A DNA stretch of 64,000 nt, from assembly GCF_012927305.1 (NCBI RefSeq), contig NZ_JABBGH010000002.1:1240001-1304000 (forward strand). The letters are read 5' to 3'. Shown here piece by piece: positions 1 through 8,305 of the stretch; the first letter of the stretch is position 1; each line of letters starts with the position of its first letter. The translations under genes were made by a program, and so were the position numbers. Origin of the DNA: Hymenobacter polaris (GTDB taxonomy: Bacteria > Bacteroidota > Bacteroidia > Cytophagales > Hymenobacteraceae). The notes below the pieces were generated by a model. That model was not told where the DNA came from and did not search any database. It saw nothing but the letters and a program-made list of their open reading frames with translations.

Positions 1-1
1 C

Positions 2-514
2 ACCGTGGGCCCCGACCAGAAGGAGAACATCGAGCTGGTGCCCCTGAAAGCCGCCGCCGGCTACCTCAACGGCTACGCCGACCGTGAGTTCATCGAGGAG
101 CTGCCGCGCTTCCGCCTGCCCATGCTGCCCGGCAACGGCACCTACCGCGCCTTTGAGATTGCGGGCGACTCGATGCTGCCCCTGGTAAGCGGCACCACTA
201 TCGTGGGCCGCTACGTGGACGAATGGAACACCATCAAGGATGGCACGCCCTGCATCGTGGTAAGCCAAAAGGAGGGCATCGTGTTCAAGCGCATCTTCAA
301 CAAGCTCAAGCAGAACCACTTGTTTGCGCTACATTCCGACAATCCCACGTACTCGCCCTACGACATCAAGGCCGAGGATGTGCTCGAAATCTGGGAGGCT
401 AAGAGCTACATCAGCAGCACTTTCCCCATCGGCGGCGTATCACTAGAGCAGCTGGCCAGCATGGTGCTCGACCTCACGCAGCAGGTGAAGAAGCTGCAAA
501 TGGTGCGCGTGTAA
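2..514 (+). CDS. S24/LexA-like repressor C-terminal part, cut by window edge
   Basis: The reading frame is open to the left edge, so the true start lies outside and the visible 170 codons are the C-terminal part. The segment carries an S24/LexA-type peptidase fold: GDSM, with Ser56 counted from the GTG at position 5, and the lysine of VFKRI, Lys95. The 39-residue Ser-Lys spacing suits the self-cleaving Ser/Lys dyad of this family. Proteins of this build usually have an N-terminal XRE helix-turn-helix, which here would be upstream and unseen. The role would be a DNA-binding repressor that may undergo RecA-stimulated or autonomous cleavage. The last 40 residues form a probable amphipathic helix of unknown function. 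A strong hairpin follows. The S24 assignment is fairly sure; the regulon is unknown. Confidence 0.8.
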   Translation, partial: TVGPDQKENIELVPLKAAAGYLNGYADREFIEELPRFRLPMLPGNGTYRAFEIAGDSMLPLVSGTTIVGRYVDEWNTIKDGTPCIVVSQKEGIVFKRIFNKLKQNHLFALHSDNPTYSPYDIKAEDVLEIWEAKSYISSTFPIGGVSLEQLASMVLDLTQQVKKLQMVRV

Positions 515-541
515 ATCATATAACAGTTGTCATTTGCCAAG

Positions 542-572
542 AAGGCCAGTCGTTTTGCAAACGACTGGCCTT
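542..572. terminator. Bidirectional intrinsic terminator
   Basis: A perfect 14-bp stem (542-555 with 559-572) closes a 3-nt loop. It has A residues on the left and T residues on the right, so it can end transcription from both sides. It lies between the converging S24 repressor gene and the 186-residue membrane protein gene. Confidence 0.85.
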
Positions 573-597
573 TCTTAATGGGTGCTAGGTACACTGC

Positions 598-1158
598 CTA
601 CAAATTGTCATCTGCGGTAGTCTCAACTTCGACCTGTAGGATAGCACCTAACATGGCTGCGCTACGAACGGCTTGCGGCTGCCCAACGTAGGCCGCTACA
701 ATACCAACAGGCGAGCCAGGGACGCGCAGCAATACTTGCCAGTTGTCCTCAACTGCTACAAGGCCGACACGCACAGAGCCATTATCCTCCAGCGGTAGTG
801 AGTGCTTGTGTGGGCGGTGCCGGATAACAACGGATGTGATAATTGGCAGTGGGTTCCACTTGCCAAAGCGTAATCCAACCACCCACAAGCAACTGCGGAA
901 GCGTTTGCGGCTACTATCCAACTCGAAGCGATAATGCTGAGTAGTGGTAGCTACGAGCAGCAATACACTGAATGGCGCAACTACAAGCGCTGCCATTTCA
1001 AGTGATAGCTCGGTTAGGGTATAAACCAGCAATGTTAAAATAAACAAGCTTGTGGCCGCCGCCACGAAACCTCGATACCAATGCTCCGCCAAAAACGGCC
1101 GGCTCAATACCCCATCATAGTGGGTAGCTGAACCGGCCATTTTGAGGTGGAAAGCCAT
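598..1158 (-). CDS. Two-TM membrane protein of unknown function
   Basis: This 186-residue protein has two adjacent hydrophobic segments at about residues 29-48 and 54-70, followed by a soluble C-terminal region of mostly beta character. The layout is that of small bacterial PH-like or YcxB-like membrane proteins, but I recognise no diagnostic motif. The ATG abuts the stop codon of the phosphoglucomutase gene with no gap, so the two are probably co-transcribed and translationally coupled. The protein at 4430-4924 has the same overall design. No function can be assigned. Confidence 0.7.
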   Translation of the reverse strand: MAFHLKMAGSATHYDGVLSRPFLAEHWYRGFVAAATSLFILTLLVYTLTELSLEMAALVVAPFSVLLLVATTTQHYRFELDSSRKRFRSCLWVVGLRFGKWNPLPIITSVVIRHRPHKHSLPLEDNGSVRVGLVAVEDNWQVLLRVPGSPVGIVAAYVGQPQAVRSAAMLGAILQVEVETTADDNL

Positions 1159-2895
1159 CTACTGCAGCTGCATCTCTTCGATAATCTGCTTGATTTTGGC
1201 TTCGGCCTTTTTGTGCGTGGGCTCGTAATCGGCGATGGAAGCTAGGGGCTCCTTCACGCTGAAGTAGAACTTGATTTTGGGCTCGGTACCGCTGGGGCGG
1301 GCCGACACCTTGTCGCCAGCCGCCGTGAGAAACTGCAGCACGTTAGAGCTTTCGACGCCGGTGGGTGTTTCGGTGCCGGTTTGCAGATTATGCAGCTTCC
1401 CGGTCTGGTAGTCGCGGATTTCCACCACTGGCGAGCCGGCCAGCGATTTGGGCGGGTTCTGGCGCAGGTTTTTCATCATCTCCTGGATTTCCTCGGCGCC
1501 GCGCTGGCCCTTCTTAGTCAGCGAGATAAGGTCTTCTACGTAGAGGCCAAACTGGGTGTACATCCGCTGCATCTCCTCGTAGAGCGTGCGACCCTGAGCC
1601 TTGGCCACGGCGGCCATCTCGGCTACCAGCGCGCAGGCCGATACGGCGTCCTTGTCGCGCACGAAGTCGCCAATCAGGAAGCCGTAGCTTTCCTCGCCGC
1701 CGCAGATGTACTGCTGCTGGCCCATCAGCTCGCGGATAAGGCCCGCGATGTACTTGAAGCCCGTAAGCGTGCGGTAATAGGTCACGCCGTAGTGGTGCGC
1801 GATGTCGCCCAGAATCTCGCTGGTCACTATCGTGTACACTATGAAGTCGTGGGGCTGGTGCTTGCCGGTGCGGGCGCGGGCCGACAGGATGTAGTGCGTG
1901 AGCAGGGCGGCGGTTTGGTTGCCGTTGAGCAGTACCCATTCGCCCTGGTCGTTTTTCACGCCTACCCCCACGCGGTCGGCGTCGGGGTCGGTGGCCAGCA
2001 CCAGGTCGGCGTTTTGGGCCTTGGCCTGGTCGAGGGCCAGCTGCATGGCCGATTTCTCCTCGGGGTTGGGCGACTGCACGGTGGGGAAGTTGCCGTCGGG
2101 CGTGGCCTGGGCCTGCACCAAGCTCACATTGGTGAAGCCGAACTCGGCCAGCGCTGGCGGCACTAGCTTCACGCCCGAGCCGTGCAGCGGCGTGTACACG
2201 ATGCCCAGGTCGTGCTGGGCCCGCACGGCGGCCGGGTCAATGCTAAGCTTCTTGACCTCAGCTAAGTAAGCGTCATCTACCTCTTTGCCAATGATATGAA
2301 TGAGGTTGGGGTTGCCCTCAAACTTCACTTCCGACACGTCGGTAATCTTGTTGACCTCCGTGATGATGTTCGTGTCGTGGGGCGACACCACCTGCGCACC
2401 GTCGTTCCAGTACACCTTAAAGCCATTGTACTCCTTGGGGTTGTGCGAGGCCGTGATGACGCAGCCGCTCTGGCAGCCCAGGTGCCGAATGGCAAACGAC
2501 AGCTCGGGCGTGGGCCGCAGGTCGTCAAACAGATAGGCCGTGATGCCGTTGGCCGAGAAGATATTCGCTACCAGCTCGGCAAACTTGCGCGAGTTGTTGC
2601 GCGAGTCGTGGGCAATGGCGGCGCTGATGGGCTCATTCGGGAAGCTCTGCTTGAGGTAGTTGCTCAGGCCCTGGGCGGCCATGCCCAGCGTATAGCGGTT
2701 CATACGGTTCGAGCCCGCGCCCATCAGCCCGCGCAGGCCGCCAGTGCCAAACTCCAGGCTGCGGTAGAAGGCGTCGTTGAGGGCGTCGTCCTGGTGCGAA
2801 TCGACGAGCTGCTTAATTTCGGCCTGAGTATCAGCATCGTAGGCGGGCGTGAGCCAGGTGTCGATGCGCTGCTGAACGGCGGGGGAGAGGGCCAT
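1159..2895 (-). CDS. Phosphoglucomutase/phosphomannomutase family protein
   Basis: This 578-residue phospho-sugar mutase belongs to the alpha-D-phosphohexomutase superfamily and interconverts hexose 1- and 6-phosphates in the cytoplasm. All family signatures are present. They are TASHNP with the phosphorylated Ser at residue 150, the metal loop DPDADR near residue 305, the sugar-binding GGEESYG near 400, and the phosphate-binding RPSGTEPKIKF near the C-terminus. The length fits the long PGM2/PgcA-type branch. A TTG at 2928 would extend the frame by 11 codons, but it overlaps a -7 promoter element, so I chose the ATG at 2895. The product feeds glycogen and cell-envelope sugar-nucleotide synthesis. 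Substrate preference (glucose or mannose) cannot be read from the sequence. Confidence 0.95.
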   Translation of the reverse strand: MALSPAVQQRIDTWLTPAYDADTQAEIKQLVDSHQDDALNDAFYRSLEFGTGGLRGLMGAGSNRMNRYTLGMAAQGLSNYLKQSFPNEPISAAIAHDSRNNSRKFAELVANIFSANGITAYLFDDLRPTPELSFAIRHLGCQSGCVITASHNPKEYNGFKVYWNDGAQVVSPHDTNIITEVNKITDVSEVKFEGNPNLIHIIGKEVDDAYLAEVKKLSIDPAAVRAQHDLGIVYTPLHGSGVKLVPPALAEFGFTNVSLVQAQATPDGNFPTVQSPNPEEKSAMQLALDQAKAQNADLVLATDPDADRVGVGVKNDQGEWVLLNGNQTAALLTHYILSARARTGKHQPHDFIVYTIVTSEILGDIAHHYGVTYYRTLTGFKYIAGLIRELMGQQQYICGGEESYGFLIGDFVRDKDAVSACALVAEMAAVAKAQGRTLYEEMQRMYTQFGLYVEDLISLTKKGQRGAEEIQEMMKNLRQNPPKSLAGSPVVEIRDYQTGKLHNLQTGTETPTGVESSNVLQFLTAAGDKVSARPSGTEPKIKFYFSVKEPLASIADYEPTHKKAEAKIKQIIEEMQLQ

Positions 2896-2925
2896 TGACT
2901 GGGAATAGTTAGGGGGTGGTGCGGG

Positions 2926-2933
2926 CAAAAATA
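2926..2933 (-). promoter_or_regulatory. Bacteroidetes -7 element TATTTTTG for phosphoglucomutase
   Basis: On the minus strand the octamer TATTTTTG matches the Bacteroidetes sigma-70 -7 consensus TAnnTTTG exactly. It lies 30 nt before the chosen ATG, giving a leader of about 25 nt. Its position supports the shorter start of the gene. Confidence 0.6.
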
Positions 2934-3047
2934 ACGGTCTTGCCTAGTGTTTTTGGTAGAACGGCCAACCCGCGAGTTGGTTGGGCTAGCTTAACGCGCC
3001 GCTTGGCCCCTAGGGGGCGCACCGCGCCGCAGTGGCTCGCGCCGGCC

Positions 3048-4307
3048 CTAGGGCACCACCAGCTTCTGGGTGTGCGCGCGGCCGCCCAGCTCCAGGCGCA
3101 GCACGTACACGCCGGGCTCCAGGCCGGCCAAATCCACGTCCTGCTGCTGGGTGCCGGCGGCCAGGGTTTCGGTAAGCACCTCCTGGCCCTGCAGGCTGAG
3201 CACGCGGATAGTGGCCGCCCCTGTTGCGCCGTTGGCGCGCGCCAGGTGCAGGCGCTGCCGGGCCGGGTTGGGCGTAGCTACAATGCCCACGTCGGCGCTG
3301 GCGGCGGGGATGGTGGCTAGGGCGGTGGCGCCCGGCAGCCAGCGGCCCACCCCTAGGGCATATAGCTGAGCCGGCACCGTCAGTAGCGCGTTGCTCACCC
3401 GCTCGTTGCTGATAAACACCCGGTTGCGCGGTCCAAACGCCAGGCCTTCTACCTGCCCCACCGCTATTACGCTCGGCAACTCGATGCGCCGCTTGTTGGC
3501 CCCCAGGTAGCGCGTGCCGCCGAATCCCGAAAGCAGCCACACAAACGCCGCGCCGCTACGCGTGTCGTAGCCCAGCAGGCTGGCCACGGTGCCGGCCGGG
3601 TTGATGTCGGCTGCCGTGATGAGCCCGTTCACATCGAAGGTGGCCTTGAGGTGGGCCACGTAGGTGCCCGGCGCGGCCGGCACGGTGTAGTAGCGGGTCT
3701 TGAAATCAACCCAATCCTTGGTGAACAGGTGCAGCGAGTCGTGGGCGAAGAAAAAGGCCTCGCAGTCGAAGTTGTGCTGGTTGAGGCGGCTGGTAAAGTC
3801 CGTCTGGTCGGGGTAGCTGAAATTGATGGCTTCGGCGGTGGCCGTGGTGGCGGTGGCGCCCAGGTCGGCGCGCGCCACCCGCAGCACGCGCAAGTCGCGC
3901 CGATTGCCGAAGTTGTTGCCAAAGTCGCCCACGTACAGGTAGTTGGCGTCGGCCGCCAGGTCTTCCCAGTCGGTATTGGCGGCGTTGCTCAGGCGCACGC
4001 GCTGCAGGGTTTGCCCGCTGGTGGTGTCGAGGCGAAACAGCACCGGGTCGTTGCCGCTGTCGTTGTGGCTCCAGAGCTGGCCGCCCAGCAGTTGCAGGCC
4101 TGAGCTTTCACTAAGCTCCATATTTAGCTGAGCCCTAGGGGGCAGGGGCGTGGCCGTGGCCGCGTACTGGCACGAGCCGTCGTTGGTGGTGGCGCCGGGG
4201 TTGTAGTTGGTGGCCTGCGGGTCGGGGCAATTTTGGGCCAGGGCCAGGCCGGGTCCCAGGGCCAGCAGCGGCAGCAGCCAGCGTAGTTTTTTCCAGAAAG
4301 AAAGCAT
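3048..4307 (-). CDS. Secreted T9SS type A sorting-domain protein
   Basis: This 419-residue exported protein starts with a signal peptide (MLSFWKKLRWLLPLLALG, ending near ALAQ). It is followed by a Cys-containing NYNPGATTNDGSC motif of the short Asp/Asn-rich kind common in Bacteroidetes surface proteins. The body resembles a beta-propeller, with repeated LYVGDFGNNFG-like strands. The last 75 residues (PNPARQRLHL to LVVP) form a type A T9SS C-terminal sorting domain, so the protein is sent across the outer membrane and is probably surface-anchored or released. Thirteen extra codons upstream are possible but would spoil the signal peptide. Substrate or ligand is unknown. Genome-wide, such proteins include adhesins and hydrolases; no hydrolase motif is visible here. 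Confidence 0.8.
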   Translation of the reverse strand: MLSFWKKLRWLLPLLALGPGLALAQNCPDPQATNYNPGATTNDGSCQYAATATPLPPRAQLNMELSESSGLQLLGGQLWSHNDSGNDPVLFRLDTTSGQTLQRVRLSNAANTDWEDLAADANYLYVGDFGNNFGNRRDLRVLRVARADLGATATTATAEAINFSYPDQTDFTSRLNQHNFDCEAFFFAHDSLHLFTKDWVDFKTRYYTVPAAPGTYVAHLKATFDVNGLITAADINPAGTVASLLGYDTRSGAAFVWLLSGFGGTRYLGANKRRIELPSVIAVGQVEGLAFGPRNRVFISNERVSNALLTVPAQLYALGVGRWLPGATALATIPAASADVGIVATPNPARQRLHLARANGATGAATIRVLSLQGQEVLTETLAAGTQQQDVDLAGLEPGVYVLRLELGGRAHTQKLVVP

Positions 4308-4429
4308 GGCGCAGACGCCCTGAGGCGCGGTAGGTAGCGCCCGCAAGATACGCCTAGGGGTGCGCCAGCGCGTGAAGGAGAAAAACGGCTAAGAACGAGA
4401 ATAATAAAAAGGCGCTAGCGGCCAATCCG

Positions 4430-4924
4430 CTATTTTCTGGCAGCCGGCAGCTCCTCGTGCAGTGCCACGCCATAGCGCTGGGCAAACTGGCGCAGCTGCT
4501 GGTTGAAAAGCGCCCGCCGCCGCGTGCCCCGGATTTCGCGCAGATTCAGCACGTGAAAATCACCGTCCTTCAGGCGCAGGCGCAGCTGGCGCGGCAGCAA
4601 CTCCAGCAGCTCGATGTTTTCGACCGGAAACACCTGCTTGGCCCGAAATAAGCCTGCCTTGCGCACCAGGTAGCCGGGCGCAAACTCGAGGTAGCTTTGG
4701 GTGCCGAACACCGGCGCATTGTGCACCAGAATAAACCCCAGGTAGCCCGCGCAGGCCAGCAAGAAGATGTAGTGCAGCGGCACGTAATTATGCTGCTGCG
4801 GGTTGCCCAGCAGCATCAGTAGGGCGTAGGCGATGGCAAAGAGCGCCAGCGACACCTGCACGCCAAACGAGAGGCGCGAGGAGTTGGCGGGGCGCAGGCG
4901 AATGCGGGTAGTACCAGTGGGCAT
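4430..4924 (-). CDS. Two-TM membrane protein of unknown function
   Basis: This 164-residue protein has two transmembrane segments at about residues 21-40 and 52-69, then a beta-rich soluble domain containing LELLPRQLRLRLKDGDFHVL. That is a PH-like pattern, as in small bacterial PH-domain membrane proteins. The design parallels the protein at 598-1158. I start at the ATG 4924 because a perfect -7 element (TACTTTTG) ends 4 nt before it; a longer form would run through that promoter. It lies downstream of the OsmC gene, from which a long perfect inverted repeat separates it. Function unknown. Confidence 0.7.
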   Translation of the reverse strand: MPTGTTRIRLRPANSSRLSFGVQVSLALFAIAYALLMLLGNPQQHNYVPLHYIFLLACAGYLGFILVHNAPVFGTQSYLEFAPGYLVRKAGLFRAKQVFPVENIELLELLPRQLRLRLKDGDFHVLNLREIRGTRRRALFNQQLRQFAQRYGVALHEELPAARK

Positions 4925-4928
4925 GGGG

Positions 4929-4936
4929 CAAAAGTA
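4929..4936 (-). promoter_or_regulatory. -7 element TACTTTTG, 4 nt from the ATG
   Basis: An exact TAnnTTTG match on the minus strand ends 4 nt before the ATG at 4924. With the usual Bacteroidetes spacing, transcription would begin at or next to the start codon, which predicts a leaderless mRNA. Confidence 0.6.
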
Positions 4937-4944
4937 GGTAGAAG

Positions 4945-5002
4945 TTAAAAAGCACGTCATGCCGAGCTAGCATCCGCTAGCTCGGCATGACGTGCTTTTT
5001 AA
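4945..5002. repeat. 27-bp perfect inverted repeat with REP-like ends
   Basis: The arms 4945-4971 and 4976-5002 are perfectly complementary around a 4-nt loop (ATCC). The outer part ends in A/T runs, so it can act as a bidirectional terminator, on the minus strand for the OsmC gene. The inner sequence CGTCATGCCGAGC differs by one base from the CGTCATGCTGAGC ends of the larger elements at 38321, 44480 and 45560. It may therefore be a minimal member of that family. Confidence 0.8.
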
Positions 5003-5013
5003 TACCCTAGATA

Positions 5014-5445
5014 CTACGCCAGTTTGGCTTCCAGCGTCATTTCGCCGATGGCCCCTAGGGCCTTCGATACTGGGCAGTTGGCCTTGGCAAACTCGGCGTG
5101 CTTCTGAAAGTCTTCGGGCGTGATGTTGCCGCCCGTTACTTTGCCTTCCACGCTCACCGCAATCTTGGTGATGACGGGCGGCTGCTGGCTGGGGTCGAGC
5201 GTCACGGTCGAGGTGGTGTGCAGGTCCTCCACGGTGTGGCCGTGCTGCGAGAGCACGATGGCCAGAAACATGGTGTAGCAACCGGCGTGGGCGGCGCCAA
5301 TCAGCTCCTCAGGGTTGGTGCCTTTCTGGCCCTCAAAGCGCGAGCCTACCGAGTAAGGGGCCTCTACCACGCCGCTTTTGGTGCTGATGCTGCCGTGGCC
5401 TTTCGCGTCGCCCGTCCACTGAGCTTTGCCGAACTGGTTAATCAT
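5014..5445 (-). CDS. OsmC/Ohr-family peroxiredoxin
   Basis: This 143-residue protein has the two redox cysteines of the OsmC/Ohr family, in GCYTMF near residue 57 and in NCPVSKAL near residue 124. These enzymes reduce organic hydroperoxides using a Cys-Cys pair and a dithiol reductant in the cytoplasm. The spacing, the ELIGAAHAGCYTM helix and the C-terminal beta strand fit OsmC rather than Ohr. The frame extends 25 codons upstream, but family members begin at MINQFGKAQW-like sequence, so I start at the ATG 5445. No sensor-regulator gene is adjacent. Confidence 0.93.
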   Translation of the reverse strand: MINQFGKAQWTGDAKGHGSISTKSGVVEAPYSVGSRFEGQKGTNPEELIGAAHAGCYTMFLAIVLSQHGHTVEDLHTTSTVTLDPSQQPPVITKIAVSVEGKVTGGNITPEDFQKHAEFAKANCPVSKALGAIGEMTLEAKLA

Positions 5446-5649
5446 AAAGAAGATAAGAAAAGAGAGAGAAAAAGGAAGACTGCTAGCCCGTGGGTGGGTT
5501 AGCAGCTTCCATACGTCCAACTAGTAGCCTAAGATTTTGTTGAAGAAAATGGCGCAAAAAATTAAACAAGCTGCTGGCGCTACCGGCGCAGTACTGCGCA
5601 TGTGCGCTCCCGGTCAGACTTTTGCTTCCTCACCGACCCTAGCCCCCTC

Positions 5650-7143
5650 ATGGGACTGAAAGCCCTGCTGAGCCGCCCGCTGGCGGCCTACACCGTGCAC
5701 CGCTACCGCCAGTGGCAGCGCCAGCCTGCCGCCACCCAGGCGCGGCTGCTGCGCCAGCTGGCGCGCGCGGCGGCGGGCACGGCGTTTGGCCGCGCCCACG
5801 ACCTGGGCGGCGTGCGCACGCCCGCCGACCTGGCGGCCCGCGTGCCCGTGCGCGACTACGAGGGCCTGCGGCCGTGGTTTGAGCAGGTAAAGGCCGGGCA
5901 GCCCGACGTGCTGTGGCCCGGCCGCCCGCTGTATTTGGCCAAAACCAGCGGCACCACCAGCGGCGCCAAGTACATTCCCATTACCCGCGCCAGCATCGGC
6001 AACCACATCGGGGGTGCCCGCGACGCGCTGCTGCACTACGTGGCCGCCACCGGCCGGGCCCGCTTTCTCGATGGCAAGCTGATTTTTCTGTCGGGCTCGC
6101 CCGAGCTGGAGCGCGTGGGCGGCATCCCCACGGGCCGGCTCTCGGGCATCGTCAACCACCACGTGCCCAGCTACCTGCGCGGCAACCAGCTGCCCAGCTA
6201 CGCCACTAATTGTATAGAAGACTGGGAAGCCAAGCTCGATGCCATCGTGCGCGAAACCCTGGGGCAGCCCTTGTCGCTCATTTCCGGCATTCCGCCCTGG
6301 GTGCAGATGTATTTCGACCGCCTGATGGCCCGCACCGGGCGGCCGGTGGGTGAGCTGTTTCCCGAGTTCGACCTCTTCGTGTCGGGCGGCGTGGCCATGG
6401 CGCCCTACCTGGGCCGCCTGCGTGAAAGCATTGGCCGGCCGGTGGCCAGCATCGAGCTGTTTCCGGCGTCCGAGGGCTTCCTGGCCTTCCAGGACCAGCC
6501 CGGCAACCCCGGCCTGCTGCTGCGGCTGGCTAGCGGCATTTTCTTCGAATTCGTGCCCGCCGAGCGGTTTTTCGAGCCCCGGCCGCCCCGCCTTACCATT
6601 GGCGAGGTCGAGCTGGGCCGCCAGTACGCCGTGGTGCTCACCTCCAACGCCGGCCTCTGGGCCTACTCGCTCGGCGACACGGTGCGCTTCGTGGATTTGC
6701 ACCCGCACCGGGTGGTGGTGACGGGCCGCCTCACGCACTTCCTCTCGGCCTTCGGCGAGCACGTGATTGGCGAGGAGGTAGAGGCCGCCCTGCGCGAGGC
6801 CGGGCGCCAGTACCCCGAAGCTGAGGTAACGGAGTTCACGGTGGCCCCCTTGGTAAGCGCCGACCCTAGGGAGCCCTCGCGCCACCAGTGGCTGGTGGAG
6901 TTTGCCCAGCCGCCCCGCGACGCGCCCGCCTTCGCCGCCACCCTCGACGCCGCCCTGCGCCAGCGCAACGCCTACTACGACGACCTGCGCCAAGGCCACA
7001 TCCTGGCGCCGCTGCAACTTACGGCGCTGCCCCTAGGGGCCTTCCAGCGCTACATGAAGAGCATCGGCAAGCTTGGCGGGCAGAACAAGGTGCCTAGGCT
7101 GGGGAACGATAGGGCAGTGGCGGAAGGGCTGCTGCAAGCTTAA
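5650..7143 (+). CDS. GH3 auxin-responsive promoter family protein
   Basis: This 497-residue protein belongs to the GH3 branch of the adenylating ANL superfamily. Plant relatives join amino acids to acyl acids such as jasmonate and indole-3-acetate. The ATP-binding P-loop-like KTSGTTSGAKYIPIT lies near residue 97, and YSLGDTVRF, a conserved adenylation motif, near 340. The length is close to other bacterial GH3 proteins, which are common in Bacteroidetes but whose substrates are unknown. The ATG 5650 is preferred to a GTG at 5602 because a -7-like GACTTTTG lies between them. CCCTAGGG sites at 6865 and 7031 sit inside the gene. It is a single gene with no obvious partner. Confidence 0.9.
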   Translation: MGLKALLSRPLAAYTVHRYRQWQRQPAATQARLLRQLARAAAGTAFGRAHDLGGVRTPADLAARVPVRDYEGLRPWFEQVKAGQPDVLWPGRPLYLAKTSGTTSGAKYIPITRASIGNHIGGARDALLHYVAATGRARFLDGKLIFLSGSPELERVGGIPTGRLSGIVNHHVPSYLRGNQLPSYATNCIEDWEAKLDAIVRETLGQPLSLISGIPPWVQMYFDRLMARTGRPVGELFPEFDLFVSGGVAMAPYLGRLRESIGRPVASIELFPASEGFLAFQDQPGNPGLLLRLASGIFFEFVPAERFFEPRPPRLTIGEVELGRQYAVVLTSNAGLWAYSLGDTVRFVDLHPHRVVVTGRLTHFLSAFGEHVIGEEVEAALREAGRQYPEAEVTEFTVAPLVSADPREPSRHQWLVEFAQPPRDAPAFAATLDAALRQRNAYYDDLRQGHILAPLQLTALPLGAFQRYMKSIGKLGGQNKVPRLGNDRAVAEGLLQA

Positions 7144-7184
7144 CGTGGTGGCCGCTGCCCCCACTAGTGGCCGTGCTGCTTTTG

Positions 7185-7192
7185 TACCTTTA
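7185..7192 (+). promoter_or_regulatory. -7-like element TACCTTTA, 4 nt from the ATG
   Basis: TACCTTTA differs from the TAnnTTTG consensus only in its last base and ends 4 nt before the ATG of the Uma2 gene, again predicting a leaderless transcript. Confidence 0.45.
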
Positions 7193-7196
7193 GATT

Positions 7197-7799
7197 ATGG
7201 CGCCCATCACCGACATCTCGCAGCTTGACCCTAATCAGACCTATACCTACGCCGACTACCTGAGCTGGCGCTTCACCGAGTACGTGGAGCTTATCAAAGG
7301 CAAGCTGCTGCGCAAGGTATCGGCCCCGACTTCGGAGCACCAGCAGATAGCCACCAACTTTACAGTGGAGATAGGCCGTTTTTTGAAAGGAAAAGTGTGC
7401 CGCATCTATACCGCGCCCTTCGACGTGCGCTTGCTGCGCAGCACGGGCAATGGCGACGCCCAGATTAAAACCGTGGTGCAGCCCGATATCAGCGTAGTAT
7501 GCGACCTCAGCAAGATTGACCGGCGCGGCTGCCTGGGGGCGCCTGATTGGATTATTGAGATTGTATCGCCTAGCTCACTGGTGCTCGACACGCGCACCAA
7601 ATTTGACCTGTACGCCGAAAATGGCGTGCGCGAATATTGGATAGCCTACCCCGGTGAGCAGGTGGTGACGGCCTATGTGCTGGATGCCCACGGCCAGTAC
7701 GAGCTAACCGGCGCCTACTCCGAGCCGGGGCCCATGCCCGCGGCCTGCCTGCCGGGGCTGGCCGTGGAATGGGTTGATATTTTTGAAGAAGCGAGGTAG
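7197..7799 (+). CDS. Uma2-family (DUF820) restriction-endonuclease-fold protein
   Basis: This 200-residue protein has the Uma2/DUF820 hallmarks: TYADYLSW at the N-terminus, HQQIATNF, VQPDISVVC and WIIEIVSPSS. The last three carry the Asp and Glu residues of a PD-(D/E)XK nuclease-like core. The family is greatly expanded in cyanobacteria, Chloroflexi and Hymenobacter-like bacteria. Its biological role is not established. The gene is single, with its own promoter-like element immediately upstream, and no toxin or antitoxin partner is visible. Confidence 0.9.
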   Translation: MAPITDISQLDPNQTYTYADYLSWRFTEYVELIKGKLLRKVSAPTSEHQQIATNFTVEIGRFLKGKVCRIYTAPFDVRLLRSTGNGDAQIKTVVQPDISVVCDLSKIDRRGCLGAPDWIIEIVSPSSLVLDTRTKFDLYAENGVREYWIAYPGEQVVTAYVLDAHGQYELTGAYSEPGPMPAACLPGLAVEWVDIFEEAR

Positions 7800-7864
7800 C
7801 CCGCTGGGCAAGCGTAAGCTGCCCGCAGCAGCCTAGGGCCCCAAACTTGCGTAAGGGGGAGCTT

Positions 7865-8287
7865 ATGGTTAATAAGCTGCTCTTTTACTCGTTGCTGCTG
7901 CTGGGCGCGGGTCTGGTGCTATACCTCAGCTGGCAGTCGCACCCCAAGATGGCAACTGACTGGTTTATACCTGCTTGGGTAGCCAGTTGGGCCGATAAGC
8001 AACAAAACGACACCCTACGCACGGCTGTGCCCTTCGTGGCGCTGGGCTGGCTGCTGGGCGGCTGGCTGGCTTTCAAAAACAGCCCCTGGCGGCAGTGGCT
8101 CCTGGCCTGGGCGGGGCTGGTGGCCCTGGTGAGCACGGCCGAAGTGGGCCAACTATTTCGCGCCGACCGCTCCTTCGACCTCAAGGATATTGGCTGGGGT
8201 GCGGCCGGGGCCTTGCTGGGCCTGGGCACGGTAGCGGCCCTGTGGGGGCTGCGCCAGGCCGTGAAGCTGGCCCGCCGCCGGCCCTAG
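7865..8287 (+). CDS. VanZ-like membrane protein
   Basis: This 140-residue protein has four predicted transmembrane segments. Its pattern E-x2-Q-x3-R-x7-D-x4-G (AEVGQLFRADRSFDLKDIGW) resembles the conserved loop of the VanZ family, where D and N residues recur. VanZ proteins are linked to teicoplanin resistance in Gram-positives, but most homologues have no known role. The ATG at 7865 follows the purine-rich AAGGGGGAGC, a rare Shine-Dalgarno-like match here, so it is preferred over an upstream TTG. It converges on the GT39 gene; a short 8-bp hairpin at 8299-8319 lies at the junction. Confidence 0.6.
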   Translation: MVNKLLFYSLLLLGAGLVLYLSWQSHPKMATDWFIPAWVASWADKQQNDTLRTAVPFVALGWLLGGWLAFKNSPWRQWLLAWAGLVALVSTAEVGQLFRADRSFDLKDIGWGAAGALLGLGTVAALWGLRQAVKLARRRP

Positions 8288-8305
8288 GGCTGACCCTGCT
8301 GCTAC

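Noticed and set aside
5614-7017. A 467-codon open frame antisense to the GH3 gene
   Set aside because: The GC-rich codon bias of the GH3 gene leaves its complement free of stops; the antisense protein has no domain, and the plus-strand gene has a full set of motifs.
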